This document shows, piece by piece, positions 23,208-30,543 of a stretch of 64,000 nt of DNA (its first letter is position 1; every line of letters starts with the position of its first letter). The stretch is from G963668655 sp963668655 (lineage in GTDB: Bacteria; Myxococcota_A; SURF-8), in the NCBI GenBank assembly GCA_963668655.2, contig CAXXPQ010000001.1, positions 372,001 to 436,000 on the forward strand, given 5' to 3'. The position numbers and the translations under genes are program-made. Under the pieces are notes generated by a model that saw only the letters and a list, made by a program, of their open reading frames with translations, had not been told where the DNA came from and searched no databases.

Positions 23208-24581
23208 ATGAAAGAGCGGCTACGGCAGATTCCGAAACTGGATCGCCTGCTTCAACGGGAGGACGTGGCCGCGCTGGCGGAACGTTGGGGGGCGGCCTAC
23301 GCGGCGACGGCCTGCCGGACGGCGCTGGACGCCGCACGACGGCGCGTCCTCGCGGACGATGCATCGGCGGTTTCGACCCTGGTGGACGAAGAACTCGCCG
23401 CCGCGCTTTCCGACGCCCGGCTGCGTCCGTTGCAGCGCGTGGTCAACGCCACCGGCGTATTGCATCACACCAACCTGGGCCGCGTTCCCTTCGGGCGGGA
23501 TCTTCTGCAAGAGGTTTTGAGCGAACTGTCCGGGGCCTGTTGCCTGGAGATCGACCTGGCGAGCGGCAAGCGCGGCGTGCGCGGCGATTTCGTGCGGGAG
23601 ACGGCGGCGCGGCTTTGCGGGGCGGAAGACGCCCTGGTAGTCAACAACAACGCGGCGGCGGTGCTGCTGGTTCTGTCCGCGCTGGCCGACGGACGCGAGG
23701 TGCTCGTCAGCCGGGGCGAACTGATTCAGATCGGGGGCGGTTTCCGCATTCCGGACGTGATTCGCCAGGGCGGGGCCAGGCTGCGCGAGGTGGGCACCAC
23801 CAACGTCACCGATCTGGAGGATTTCCGGCGGGCTCTCGACGAGGATGTCGGGGCGATTCTGAAAGTTCACCTGTCCAATTTTCACGTGGGCGGATTCAGC
23901 GGGCGGCCCGGAACGAAGGAACTGGCCGAACTGAAATCCGAAAACGTGGTCTTGATCGAGGATCTGGGCTCGGGCTGCCTCGTGGAGCGCCTGGGCGAAT
24001 GGCAGAGCCCGGATCCCACGCCCCGTCAGGCTCTCCGCAACGGCGCGGACCTGGTATGTTTTTCCGGCGACAAGCTTCTGGGCGGCTGTCAGGCGGGCAT
24101 CGTGGCCGGGCGCAAGGATCTGGTGGCGCGCCTGGCCGTGCATCCGCTTTTACGGGCCATCCGTCCGGACAAGTTCACCTACGCCATGCTGCAAGCGGTC
24201 CTGCGGCGTTACGAACTGGGGCTTTCGCACACGTTGTCCCCCTGGCGGCAGGCCATGAAAGGGCGCAAGGCCGTCGCCGCCCGGGCGCGGGCGTTTCGTC
24301 GCCGCCTGGGTCTGGACGCCGATCGCCATCCCGTTCGGAACACCGTGGGGCGCTTCGGCGCGGGCAGTCTGCCTGCGGAAACCATCGAAAGCGCCGCCTT
24401 GCGGATCGCGGACCGGAACGCCGACCGGGCGGCCGAGTTTTTCCGCCGAGCGGATCCGCCCTGCATGGGCTACGTCTCGGACGGCGGTTTCTGGCTCGAT
24501 TTCCTGACCGTGGAAAAGGAGGACGAGCCGCTTCTGGAACGGGCGGCGCGATCTTTCCTCCGGGAGGAGGAACCGTCATGA
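23208..24581 (+). CDS. selA: L-seryl-tRNA(Sec) selenium transferase
   Basis: A protein of 457 residues, the usual SelA length. It is a PLP enzyme that converts Ser-tRNA(Sec) to Sec-tRNA(Sec) using selenophosphate. The N-terminal helical domain (IPKLDRLLQRED) is followed by the conserved core: INATGVLHHTNLGR-type (here VNATGVLHHTNLGRVPF), GAEDALVVNNNAAAVLL, and the PLP lysine in FSGDKLLGG (K289). The residue after GG is Cys (C294), where most SelA proteins I know have Pro. A ribosome site GCGGAGG precedes the ATG. The stop overlaps selB by 4 bases. Confidence 0.96.
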   Translation: MKERLRQIPKLDRLLQREDVAALAERWGAAYAATACRTALDAARRRVLADDASAVSTLVDEELAAALSDARLRPLQRVVNATGVLHHTNLGRVPFGRDLLQEVLSELSGACCLEIDLASGKRGVRGDFVRETAARLCGAEDALVVNNNAAAVLLVLSALADGREVLVSRGELIQIGGGFRIPDVIRQGGARLREVGTTNVTDLEDFRRALDEDVGAILKVHLSNFHVGGFSGRPGTKELAELKSENVVLIEDLGSGCLVERLGEWQSPDPTPRQALRNGADLVCFSGDKLLGGCQAGIVAGRKDLVARLAVHPLLRAIRPDKFTYAMLQAVLRRYELGLSHTLSPWRQAMKGRKAVAARARAFRRRLGLDADRHPVRNTVGRFGAGSLPAETIESAALRIADRNADRAAEFFRRADPPCMGYVSDGGFWLDFLTVEKEDEPLLERAARSFLREEEPS

Positions 24582-26551
24582 ACGCACCGGCGGCCCAACC
24601 GACCATCGTCCCGGTGATTTTCGGCACCGCCGGGCACATCGATCACGGAAAATCCAGCCTGGTCCGGGCCCTGACCGGCACCGATCCCGACCGGCTGAAG
24701 GAGGAGCGGAAGCGGGGCATCACCATCGAACTGGGCTTCGCCTTCCTGAACGAGCGCGTGGCCTTCATCGACGTTCCCGGCCACGAGAAATTCGTAAAGC
24801 ACATGGTGGCGGGCGCAGCCACGGTGGATTACGCCGTTCTGGTCATCGCCGCGGACGACGGCGTCATGCCCCAGACCCGGGAGCACCTGGACATCCTGAA
24901 TCTTCTGGGCGTACAGGGCGGGCTGGTGGCGCTGACCAAGGCCGACCTGGTGGACGAGGAGTGGCTGGAGTTCGTGAAGGAGGAGGTTTCCGCCTTTATC
25001 GAGAAAAGCGTGTTGTCCGGCGCGCCGGTCATTCCCTGCGACAGCCTGTCCGGACGGGGACTTCCGGAAATCCGGGAGGCCATTCTCCTGACGGCGGCCC
25101 GAAAGCGCATTCAGGGCGGCCGCGACTTTTTCCGTATGCCCGTGGACCGCGTGTTCACCATGAAAGGCTTCGGCACCGTGGTCACCGGTTCGGCGCTTTC
25201 AGGTTCGGTGTCCAAGGGCGATCTTCTGGAGATTCGGCCCTCGGGTCTCTCGGTGCGGGTCAAGGGGTTGCAGTCGGCCGGAAAGCCGGTGGAACGCGTG
25301 GCCGCCGGGCAGCGGGGCGCCGTCAATCTTTCCGGCGTGTCGGTCTCCGACATCGAGCGCGGGCGCACGCTGGCCTCGCCGGGACTCCTGAAGGAGAGCC
25401 GACTCTTCGACGCCCGGCTATCCCTTCTGGCTTCCTCTCCCACGCCGCTGAAACACCGCCAGCGGGTCCACTTCCACACCGGAACCGCCGATCTTCTGGC
25501 CCGGGTGGTGCTCCTGGACCGGGCGGAACTTTCCCCCGGGGAAGACGCCTTCGTGCAGTTGCGCCTGGAATCGCCCGGGGTGGCCATGCGCCTGGACCGT
25601 TTCGTCATTCGCCGCTACAGCCCCCAGATCACCATCGGCGGGGGTGTCATCCTGGATGCCAACCCGGTTCCCCACAAGCGCAACCGCCCGGCGGTCACGG
25701 AGAGCCTGGCCCGGCTGGAATCGGGCGGCGCGGCCGGCGTGCTGCTGGCGGGCGTGGAGAAGGCTCCGTTTTCCGACCGTTCGGAACTGGCCAAGGCGCT
25801 CTCTCTTCCGGAAGAGGATGCGGCGGCCATGGCGGAAACGCTTCTGCACGCGGGCTCGCTGCTTTCGTTTACGGCCAAGGGGCGCGAGGTCTTTGCCGCC
25901 TCCGCGCTCTTCGAGGCGTTCTTGCGGGATCTGGCGGCGGAAATCTCCGCCTATCATCAAAAGGCTCCGCTTCGGGCGGGGCTGCGCCAGGGCGACGCCG
26001 TCTCGAAAATCCGCAAGAGATACCCGAAGGCGGCTCCGCCGCTCTTCATCGAACACGCGCTCCGGATGAGCCTGCTTCATCGCCCGGGCGGGGATCTTCT
26101 GGCCCTGCCGGATTTCCGCGTGGAACTTTCCAAGGCGCAACGGGGGCTTTGCGACCGGATCGGGGACGCGCTGCGGGACGGCGCCTTCCAGCCGCCTTCT
26201 CCGGCGGAGATCGCCGGGAAGCTGGGCGCGGAAAAAGCCGAAGTCGGCGTGCTGCTCCAGTATCTGGTGGACACGGATCGGGCGCTGTGCCTGGAGGGCA
26301 ACCTGTTTTTCGACGGAAGCGCCATTTCCGGAGCGCGGGAAACGCTGGCGGAGCTTTTCGCGAAGACCCCCCGATGGAGCGTTTCCGAGCTGCGTGAGCG
26401 TCTCGGCACTTCGCGGAAATTCGCCATTCCGCTCCTGAACCACTTCGACGCCATCGGCTGGACCGTGCGCGAGGACGATCTTCGTACGGCCGGGCGGAAG
26501 CTTTCACGAACCGCGGACGCGGACGGAGACACGGAATCGGGCGGAGAGTAG
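24578..26551 (+). CDS. selB: Selenocysteine-specific elongation factor
   Basis: A protein of 657 residues. The G domain begins GHIDHGKSS (residues 19-27), then RKRGITIELGF, DVPGHEKFVKHM and TKAD. Beta-barrel domains follow, and then C-terminal winged-helix segments (about residues 400-640) that in SelB bind the SECIS hairpin. SelB delivers Sec-tRNA to in-frame UGA codons. The ATG overlaps selA's stop (ATGA). selD is not in the window, and no selenoprotein gene was recognised here. Confidence 0.96.
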   Translation: MNAPAAQPTIVPVIFGTAGHIDHGKSSLVRALTGTDPDRLKEERKRGITIELGFAFLNERVAFIDVPGHEKFVKHMVAGAATVDYAVLVIAADDGVMPQTREHLDILNLLGVQGGLVALTKADLVDEEWLEFVKEEVSAFIEKSVLSGAPVIPCDSLSGRGLPEIREAILLTAARKRIQGGRDFFRMPVDRVFTMKGFGTVVTGSALSGSVSKGDLLEIRPSGLSVRVKGLQSAGKPVERVAAGQRGAVNLSGVSVSDIERGRTLASPGLLKESRLFDARLSLLASSPTPLKHRQRVHFHTGTADLLARVVLLDRAELSPGEDAFVQLRLESPGVAMRLDRFVIRRYSPQITIGGGVILDANPVPHKRNRPAVTESLARLESGGAAGVLLAGVEKAPFSDRSELAKALSLPEEDAAAMAETLLHAGSLLSFTAKGREVFAASALFEAFLRDLAAEISAYHQKAPLRAGLRQGDAVSKIRKRYPKAAPPLFIEHALRMSLLHRPGGDLLALPDFRVELSKAQRGLCDRIGDALRDGAFQPPSPAEIAGKLGAEKAEVGVLLQYLVDTDRALCLEGNLFFDGSAISGARETLAELFAKTPRWSVSELRERLGTSRKFAIPLLNHFDAIGWTVREDDLRTAGRKLSRTADADGDTESGGE

Positions 26552-26600
26552 ACCGGCTTTCCGAAACGAACGGGACGACAAACGGATGGGAGGACAGGAT

Positions 26601-26930
26601 ATGTGGGAGGAATTCCGGATCGTTTTCATCACCACGCCCGACGAGGAAACCAGCCTGAAGATCGCCCGGGCGCTGGTGGAGGAGCGCCTGGCGGCCTGCG
26701 CCAATATCCTGCCGGGGGTGCGCTCCATCTATCGATGGAAAGGCGAGATCTGCGATAGCGCCGAGCAGCTTCTGATCGTCAAGACCTCGGCCTTCCTGGT
26801 GCCCCCGCTGGTCGAGCGCGTGAAGGAACTGCACGGGTACGAGGTTCCCGAGACCGTGGCGCTGCCGCTGGTGGCGGGAAACGGGGACTACCTGGCCTGG
26901 ATGAACGAGCAGGTTCGCAAGCGCAAATGA
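26601..26930 (+). CDS. cutA: CutA1-family protein
   Basis: A protein of 109 residues, typical of CutA: RIVFITTPDEETSLKIARAL, ERLAACANI, then SIYRWKGEI and EVPETVALPL. CutA forms stable trimers; it was linked to divalent-cation tolerance in E. coli but its true role is unclear. The start was set at 26601 because GGAGGA lies 6 bases before it. An ATG 15 bases earlier (26586) has no ribosome site. It follows selB by 49 bases and may be in the same transcript. Confidence 0.92.
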   Translation: MWEEFRIVFITTPDEETSLKIARALVEERLAACANILPGVRSIYRWKGEICDSAEQLLIVKTSAFLVPPLVERVKELHGYEVPETVALPLVAGNGDYLAWMNEQVRKRK

Positions 26931-26934
26931 GAAA

Positions 26935-26962
26935 CGGGGCGCCGGATCTCTCCGACGCCCCG
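26935..26962 (-). terminator. Terminator between cutA and the coiled-coil lipoprotein
   Basis: A 12-base stem with one mismatch (CGGGGCGCCGGA with TCCGACGCCCCG, loop TCTC). On the minus strand it is followed by GTTTCTC. It probably ends the minus-strand lipoprotein transcript and may also act on cutA. Confidence 0.6.
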
Positions 26963-26987
26963 CGAATGGCCCGCGATCGAAAAATCT

Positions 26988-27572
26988 CTATTGGTTCTCG
27001 CCCCCGTACTTTTTCATCAGTTCCTCGTGCTCTTTCATGATGGTGTCCATCTGTTTTTTGGCCGCCTGGAGCGTTTTCACGTGGGCGGGCATTTCCTTCT
27101 TGAAACGATCCAGATCCTTCTCGAACAGCTCGTGCTCCTTTTCGATCTGGTCCAGGGGCACGTTTCCGTGCAGGGCTTCCATGCGCTCGTGTTCGGCGTT
27201 GCGCTGATTGAACTGATCCAGAATCTTCTGAGCCTCGGCGATGACTTTCTTGTGTTCGCTGTCCCACTGACGATGCTTGTCCTGTTTGGCCTTGTCCTCT
27301 TCCGCCATGGGCTTGCCCGCGATCTTGGCGTCCAGGCTGGCGTGGCGTTCGTCCGCCTTGTCGTGTCCGGCCAGAAGCTGGCGCAACAACGCGGACAGGC
27401 GGTCGGCCTCCTTTTGGATTTCGGCCGTTTCCTTCTCGAATTCCGCGTCCAGCTTGTCCCGCAGCTTGGCGCGCGCCGCCGCTTCCTCGGCGGCCTTGTC
27501 GGTGCAGCCCGAAACGAAGGCCAGTGCGAGCAGGCACGAAAGAAGAACCGCGATCATTCCCGTTCGTTTCAT
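26988..27572 (-). CDS. Coiled-coil lipoprotein
   Basis: A protein of 194 residues. The signal peptide ends VSGCTDK, a canonical lipobox. The remainder is almost entirely charged helix (Lys, Glu, Ala, Gln) with heptad character, so a long coiled-coil rod in the periplasm. Its composition recalls Lpp-like or tropomyosin-like envelope rods, but there is no homology claim. GGAGG stands ahead of the ATG; the frame is open upstream, and I chose the signal-peptide start. It has its own terminator and is 74 bases downstream of the M23 gene. Confidence 0.85.
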   Translation of the reverse strand: MKRTGMIAVLLSCLLALAFVSGCTDKAAEEAAARAKLRDKLDAEFEKETAEIQKEADRLSALLRQLLAGHDKADERHASLDAKIAGKPMAEEDKAKQDKHRQWDSEHKKVIAEAQKILDQFNQRNAEHERMEALHGNVPLDQIEKEHELFEKDLDRFKKEMPAHVKTLQAAKKQMDTIMKEHEELMKKYGGENQ

Positions 27573-27646
27573 GAATTTTTCCTCCAACGTCAGGTTAAGG
27601 ATTCCGGGAAACCGTATCGGCGCGTCTTTAAAACGCGCCGCTTCCG

Positions 27647-28927
27647 TTAAATGTCGTCCGCCGTGCCCCACTCCGGAAAGCGCCGTTCGCAATCCGCCAC
27701 GAGCCGCAGGAAGGCCGCCCGCCCCTTTTCGGATACGAGACGCCGCCGGGATCCGTGGTGGGTGTAAGGATTCAGCACGCGTCCGTGACCGTGCTGGATC
27801 TGGTAATGCAGGTGGGCGGAGTAGGACCGTCCCGTGTTGCCCACGGCGGCGATGGGCGTTCCGGCCTTCAGATGCTCTCCGACCCGAATTCCGGGTTCGA
27901 TGGCGTCCAGGTGCAGGAACAAGGCCTCTAGACCGCTTTTGTCGTATCGGACCTTCAGCCAGCGTCCGTTACGCCGCTGGATTTTTCGCTGGACGTGCAA
28001 CACCCGGGCGTCGTAGGGCAGCGTGACGGGCGTGCCCACCGGGGCTTTGAAATCGATTCCCAGGTGGCGGGGACGGCGGTCCTTCAAGAGCGAGGTCACC
28101 TGTTCGTAATCCTTCAAAGGACTGTTTTTCAGATCCTTCTGGACCGAGCGGCCGGAGGCGTCGTAGTGGCGGGCGAAGACCTCGGCCGGATCGTGGTAAT
28201 AGTAGGCGCTGTAAAGCTTTTTGTGTTTTCGGCTTTCGTAACGCGCGGCCAGGATGCGGATGCCGTCCGTGCTTTCGTCGGTGCGGGTCCAGGTGAAGGC
28301 GTAGCGGTCGTCCGGCCGCAGATCCCGCTTGAAGTCGATATCGAAGAAGAACAGCCGCTTGAAATGGGCGGCGAGCTGTTCGGCGGCCAGGCGTTCGTCC
28401 GGGTCTTTGGAGTCGAAATGCTGCTGGAAACTGCCGTAGAGCGATCCGCGCACCCGGCCCACCACGGTGCGGGGGAATTCCGCAGGGCGCGTCGGACCCG
28501 CGAACTCCGGGGGCGTTCCGGGAATTGCGGCGCGGTCGTCCGGGCGATCGGCCCGGGCAAGCCGCGCGGGCTCGCCTTTTGCGGACTCCGTTTCCGGCGC
28601 GTCGGCCTTCGTTTCCCCGGCGGTGTTTTCGGTTTTCTCCAGGCCGCGCGCCTCCGGCGCTTCCGCGTCTCCCGTTCGGTCTTCCGGCGCGCTCTCGTTC
28701 GCCTTCGGTGCATGCGCGGCGTCGTTTTCCGGGCCGTCCGTTTCGCCGGAATCGGTGGAAGCGCCGGCCGCCGATCCGTCCTCCTCCGCGCCGCCGGCGG
28801 GCGTCAGCAGAAGAATCGCCAGCGCCAGCATCAACAGCGCCGCCGGAACGAGCCAGATGCCCCACAGGCCGCCCTCCGGCCTTTTTCTCCGATTCGGACG
28901 CGCAGTATTTCCGGTGGAGTATGTCAT
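27647..28927 (-). CDS. Membrane-anchored M23 (LytM-type) metallopeptidase
   Basis: A protein of 426 residues. After about 20 cytoplasmic residues comes one membrane helix (LVPAALLMLALAILLL), then about 120 residues of Ala/Glu/Asp/Thr-rich linker, a middle domain, and the M23 domain at the C-terminus. Zinc and catalytic residues are visible: H and D in HLGIDFKAP, then LFLHLD and HLHYQI. Such enzymes cut peptidoglycan crosslinks or act as non-catalytic regulators; here the motif set looks complete. The protein is anchored facing the periplasm. It is downstream of the DtxR-type regulator (43 bases) and probably in its operon. The start at the MTYST codon is preceded by GGAGG at a slightly long distance. 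Confidence 0.88.
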   Translation of the reverse strand: MTYSTGNTARPNRRKRPEGGLWGIWLVPAALLMLALAILLLTPAGGAEEDGSAAGASTDSGETDGPENDAAHAPKANESAPEDRTGDAEAPEARGLEKTENTAGETKADAPETESAKGEPARLARADRPDDRAAIPGTPPEFAGPTRPAEFPRTVVGRVRGSLYGSFQQHFDSKDPDERLAAEQLAAHFKRLFFFDIDFKRDLRPDDRYAFTWTRTDESTDGIRILAARYESRKHKKLYSAYYYHDPAEVFARHYDASGRSVQKDLKNSPLKDYEQVTSLLKDRRPRHLGIDFKAPVGTPVTLPYDARVLHVQRKIQRRNGRWLKVRYDKSGLEALFLHLDAIEPGIRVGEHLKAGTPIAAVGNTGRSYSAHLHYQIQHGHGRVLNPYTHHGSRRRLVSEKGRAAFLRLVADCERRFPEWGTADDI

Positions 28928-28970
28928 CGGCAGGCTGTTCCTCCGTGATGCGGCTTGCGCTGGGGCTTCG

Positions 28971-29423
28971 TCATCCCTCGCCTCCGTCTTCGGAGAATTC
29001 CTTCCAAAGCGGCTGGAAGAAACGATCCCGCTCGCGCCCGGCCTTCGTGACGTGCTCAATGAAACGCAGGAAACGATCCGCCGTGCGACCGCCCATGGCG
29101 TGTTCCATCTTGCAGGCGTCCTCCAGGGCGAGATCCTCCGGAAGTTTCAGCATCTCGCGGAGAAAAAGTTCCAGGGCCTCCTCGCGCCGCAGAATTTCGG
29201 CGGCGATCTTCCGGCCCCGTTCGGTCAGGCGCACGTAGCCGTAGCGTTCGTGCTCCACCAAGTCCATGGCCTCGATTTTTTTTAAGATCCCCGAGGTGCT
29301 GGGGTAGGTGACGCCCAGGGTCCGGCTGATTTCCTTCACGCGCACCACGCCCTTCTCACGCTCGATCCGGTGAATGGCTTCCAGGTAGTCCTCGATGTTC
29401 GACGTGATTTTCTTTTCGTTCAT
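28971..29423 (-). CDS. DtxR/MntR-family metal-dependent regulator
   Basis: A protein of 150 residues. The N-terminal winged helix (IEDYLEAIHRIEREKGVVRVKEI, SRTLGVTYPSTSGILKKIEAM) is followed by the dimerisation/metal domain (EEALELFLREML, CKMEHAM, FLRFIEH). The length and layout are those of MntR-like proteins without an SH3 domain. It would bind Mn2+ or Fe2+ and repress target genes. No metal transporter is nearby; the next gene is the M23 peptidase. The start at MNEKK has a weak ribosome site; the promoter lies upstream. Confidence 0.9.
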   Translation of the reverse strand: MNEKKITSNIEDYLEAIHRIEREKGVVRVKEISRTLGVTYPSTSGILKKIEAMDLVEHERYGYVRLTERGRKIAAEILRREEALELFLREMLKLPEDLALEDACKMEHAMGGRTADRFLRFIEHVTKAGRERDRFFQPLWKEFSEDGGEG

Positions 29424-29512
29424 GGCCCGACCGGATTCGAGGGAATCGCAACGCCGGGAGCGACGAGAAAGGAGACGAAAGCAATCCTGGCCCGGCGGAT
29501 TTCGTTGCACTT

Positions 29513-29541
29513 TATGTACACGATTTGGCCTTGGCCGTCAA
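29513..29541 (-). promoter_or_regulatory. Promoter of the DtxR-family gene (minus strand)
   Basis: Minus strand: TTGACG (29541-29536), 17 bases, TACATA (29518-29513). No clear DtxR-type palindrome overlaps it. Confidence 0.6.
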
Positions 29542-29589
29542 GGGCGGAAACGGGAAGATCGGCCCGAAATCCCTGAATAATCCGTATAT

Positions 29590-29624
29590 TAAGAAAATTT
29601 AATGCCGCCGATTCCGAAATCGGC
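29590..29624 (-). terminator. Possible terminator of the small lipoprotein gene (minus strand)
   Basis: A 7-base stem GCCGATT/AATCGGC with a 4-base loop at 29607-29624, followed on the minus strand by an AT-rich run containing AAATTTTCTT. It lies about 80 bases after the stop codon. Confidence 0.45.
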
Positions 29625-29704
29625 AGAAAAACGGGCGCGGGAAAAACAGGTGCGCCGTGGGAAAAAGACGCGGGCGAAAAGCGAAAGAAAACCGGTTCGC
29701 GGGA

Positions 29705-29950
29705 TCATTTTTTCAGGGCCTTTTCGATGGCCTCGCGGCGATGTTCATCCGATTCCTTCAGCACCTTTTCCACGTTTTGCGCCTTGTCCATGGCTTTGCG
29801 ATAGGGGTGCTTTCCCTCGGAATTCGCGGATTCCCGCTTGCAGGCCGCGAAGGGTGACAACAGGCCGAGAATCAGAATCGCGAGAAGCAGGAAGCGCGCG
29901 GCTCCGGCGACGGATCGCGATTCGGGTTTCGATTCGGCATCGTATCTCAT
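29705..29950 (-). CDS. Small lipoprotein
   Basis: A protein of 81 residues. The signal peptide is LLLAILILGLLSPFAAC, a clear lipobox; the mature part of about 46 residues is charged helix (HPYRKAMDKAQNVEKVLKES). The start has GGGAGGTGAGG close before it. A TTGACA promoter lies 50 bases further up. Function unknown; the helical tail recalls small envelope lipoproteins. Confidence 0.75.
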   Translation of the reverse strand: MRYDAESKPESRSVAGAARFLLLAILILGLLSPFAACKRESANSEGKHPYRKAMDKAQNVEKVLKESDEHRREAIEKALKK

Positions 29951-29999
29951 CCTCACCTCCCGGCCATCGGTTTGCGGCCTTTTCCAAACGACGACACTC

Positions 30000-30028
30000 A
30001 TTCTGGGCCTTCCAACGGGGAGTGTCAA
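30000..30028 (-). promoter_or_regulatory. Promoter of the small lipoprotein (minus strand)
   Basis: Minus strand: perfect TTGACA (30028-30023), 17 bases, CAGAAT (30005-30000). Confidence 0.65.
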
Positions 30029-30058
30029 GCCCGGTCCTTTTCGCCCATTTTCGGCGCT

Positions 30059-30137
30059 CCGTCCGGGTGACGCATTTATGGCGTGTATCCTTTTGATATC
30101 GTTGAATATTCTCTCGTTTTTGTGTTCACCCGGACGG
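30059..30137. repeat. Inverted repeat element, copy A
   Basis: CCGTCCGGGTGA at 30059-30070 and its exact complement TCACCCGGACGG at 30126-30137, with 55 bases between. The centre contains TGATATCGTTG. A related element lies near 58.4 kb, sharing the 13-base word GTTCACCCGGACG. No gene inside. Confidence 0.55.
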
Positions 30138-30142
30138 GACAC

Positions 30143-30543
30143 GAAAAAGGCGCCGTTTTCGACTTTTTCGCCGTGCTCGCGGCCATCCGGTCAGATCGGG
30201 AATAAGGTCGGTGATATCAACGTCCTACAGTTTCGATTGGCTCGAATTTCGTGATTTTCCATGTCCCGGGACAATGGGCCTATGACCCGGTCGGGGTGCG
30301 GGGATCATTCGAAGGCGAAAAGTCCCGTGCGCTTTCCGAATTCGCGCCCTGCATTTTTTCGGAAGAGCCTTTTCCCTGAAATTCGAAGCGGGGGATTCCG
30401 GACCGCTCCACGTCCCGGCTTCCTTATCATGCGTCTGCGGCTTCACAGGAACTTGACAAGCCGGGCCGGGCTTTGTAAGGTCGGTCGGAAACTATCGAAT
30501 TGACCGGATTTTTCCGGATAACGCGGCGGCAGAAGGCAACATC
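30143..30543. other. Intergenic region upstream of argS
   Basis: About 400 bases without a recognisable gene. It contains a 12-base perfect palindrome TGTCCCGGGACA at 30262-30273, another GATATC site near 30213, and the argS promoter at the right. Short open frames here lack ribosome sites. Confidence 0.5.
30453..30481 (+). promoter_or_regulatory. argS promoter
   Basis: Perfect TTGACA at 30453-30458, 17 bases, TAAGGT at 30476-30481. The leader to the GTG start at 30544 is about 55 bases. Confidence 0.65.

Noticed and set aside
29602..30096. 164-codon plus-strand frame
   Set aside because: Opposes the small lipoprotein, which has a signal peptide, ribosome site and promoter; no features of its own.
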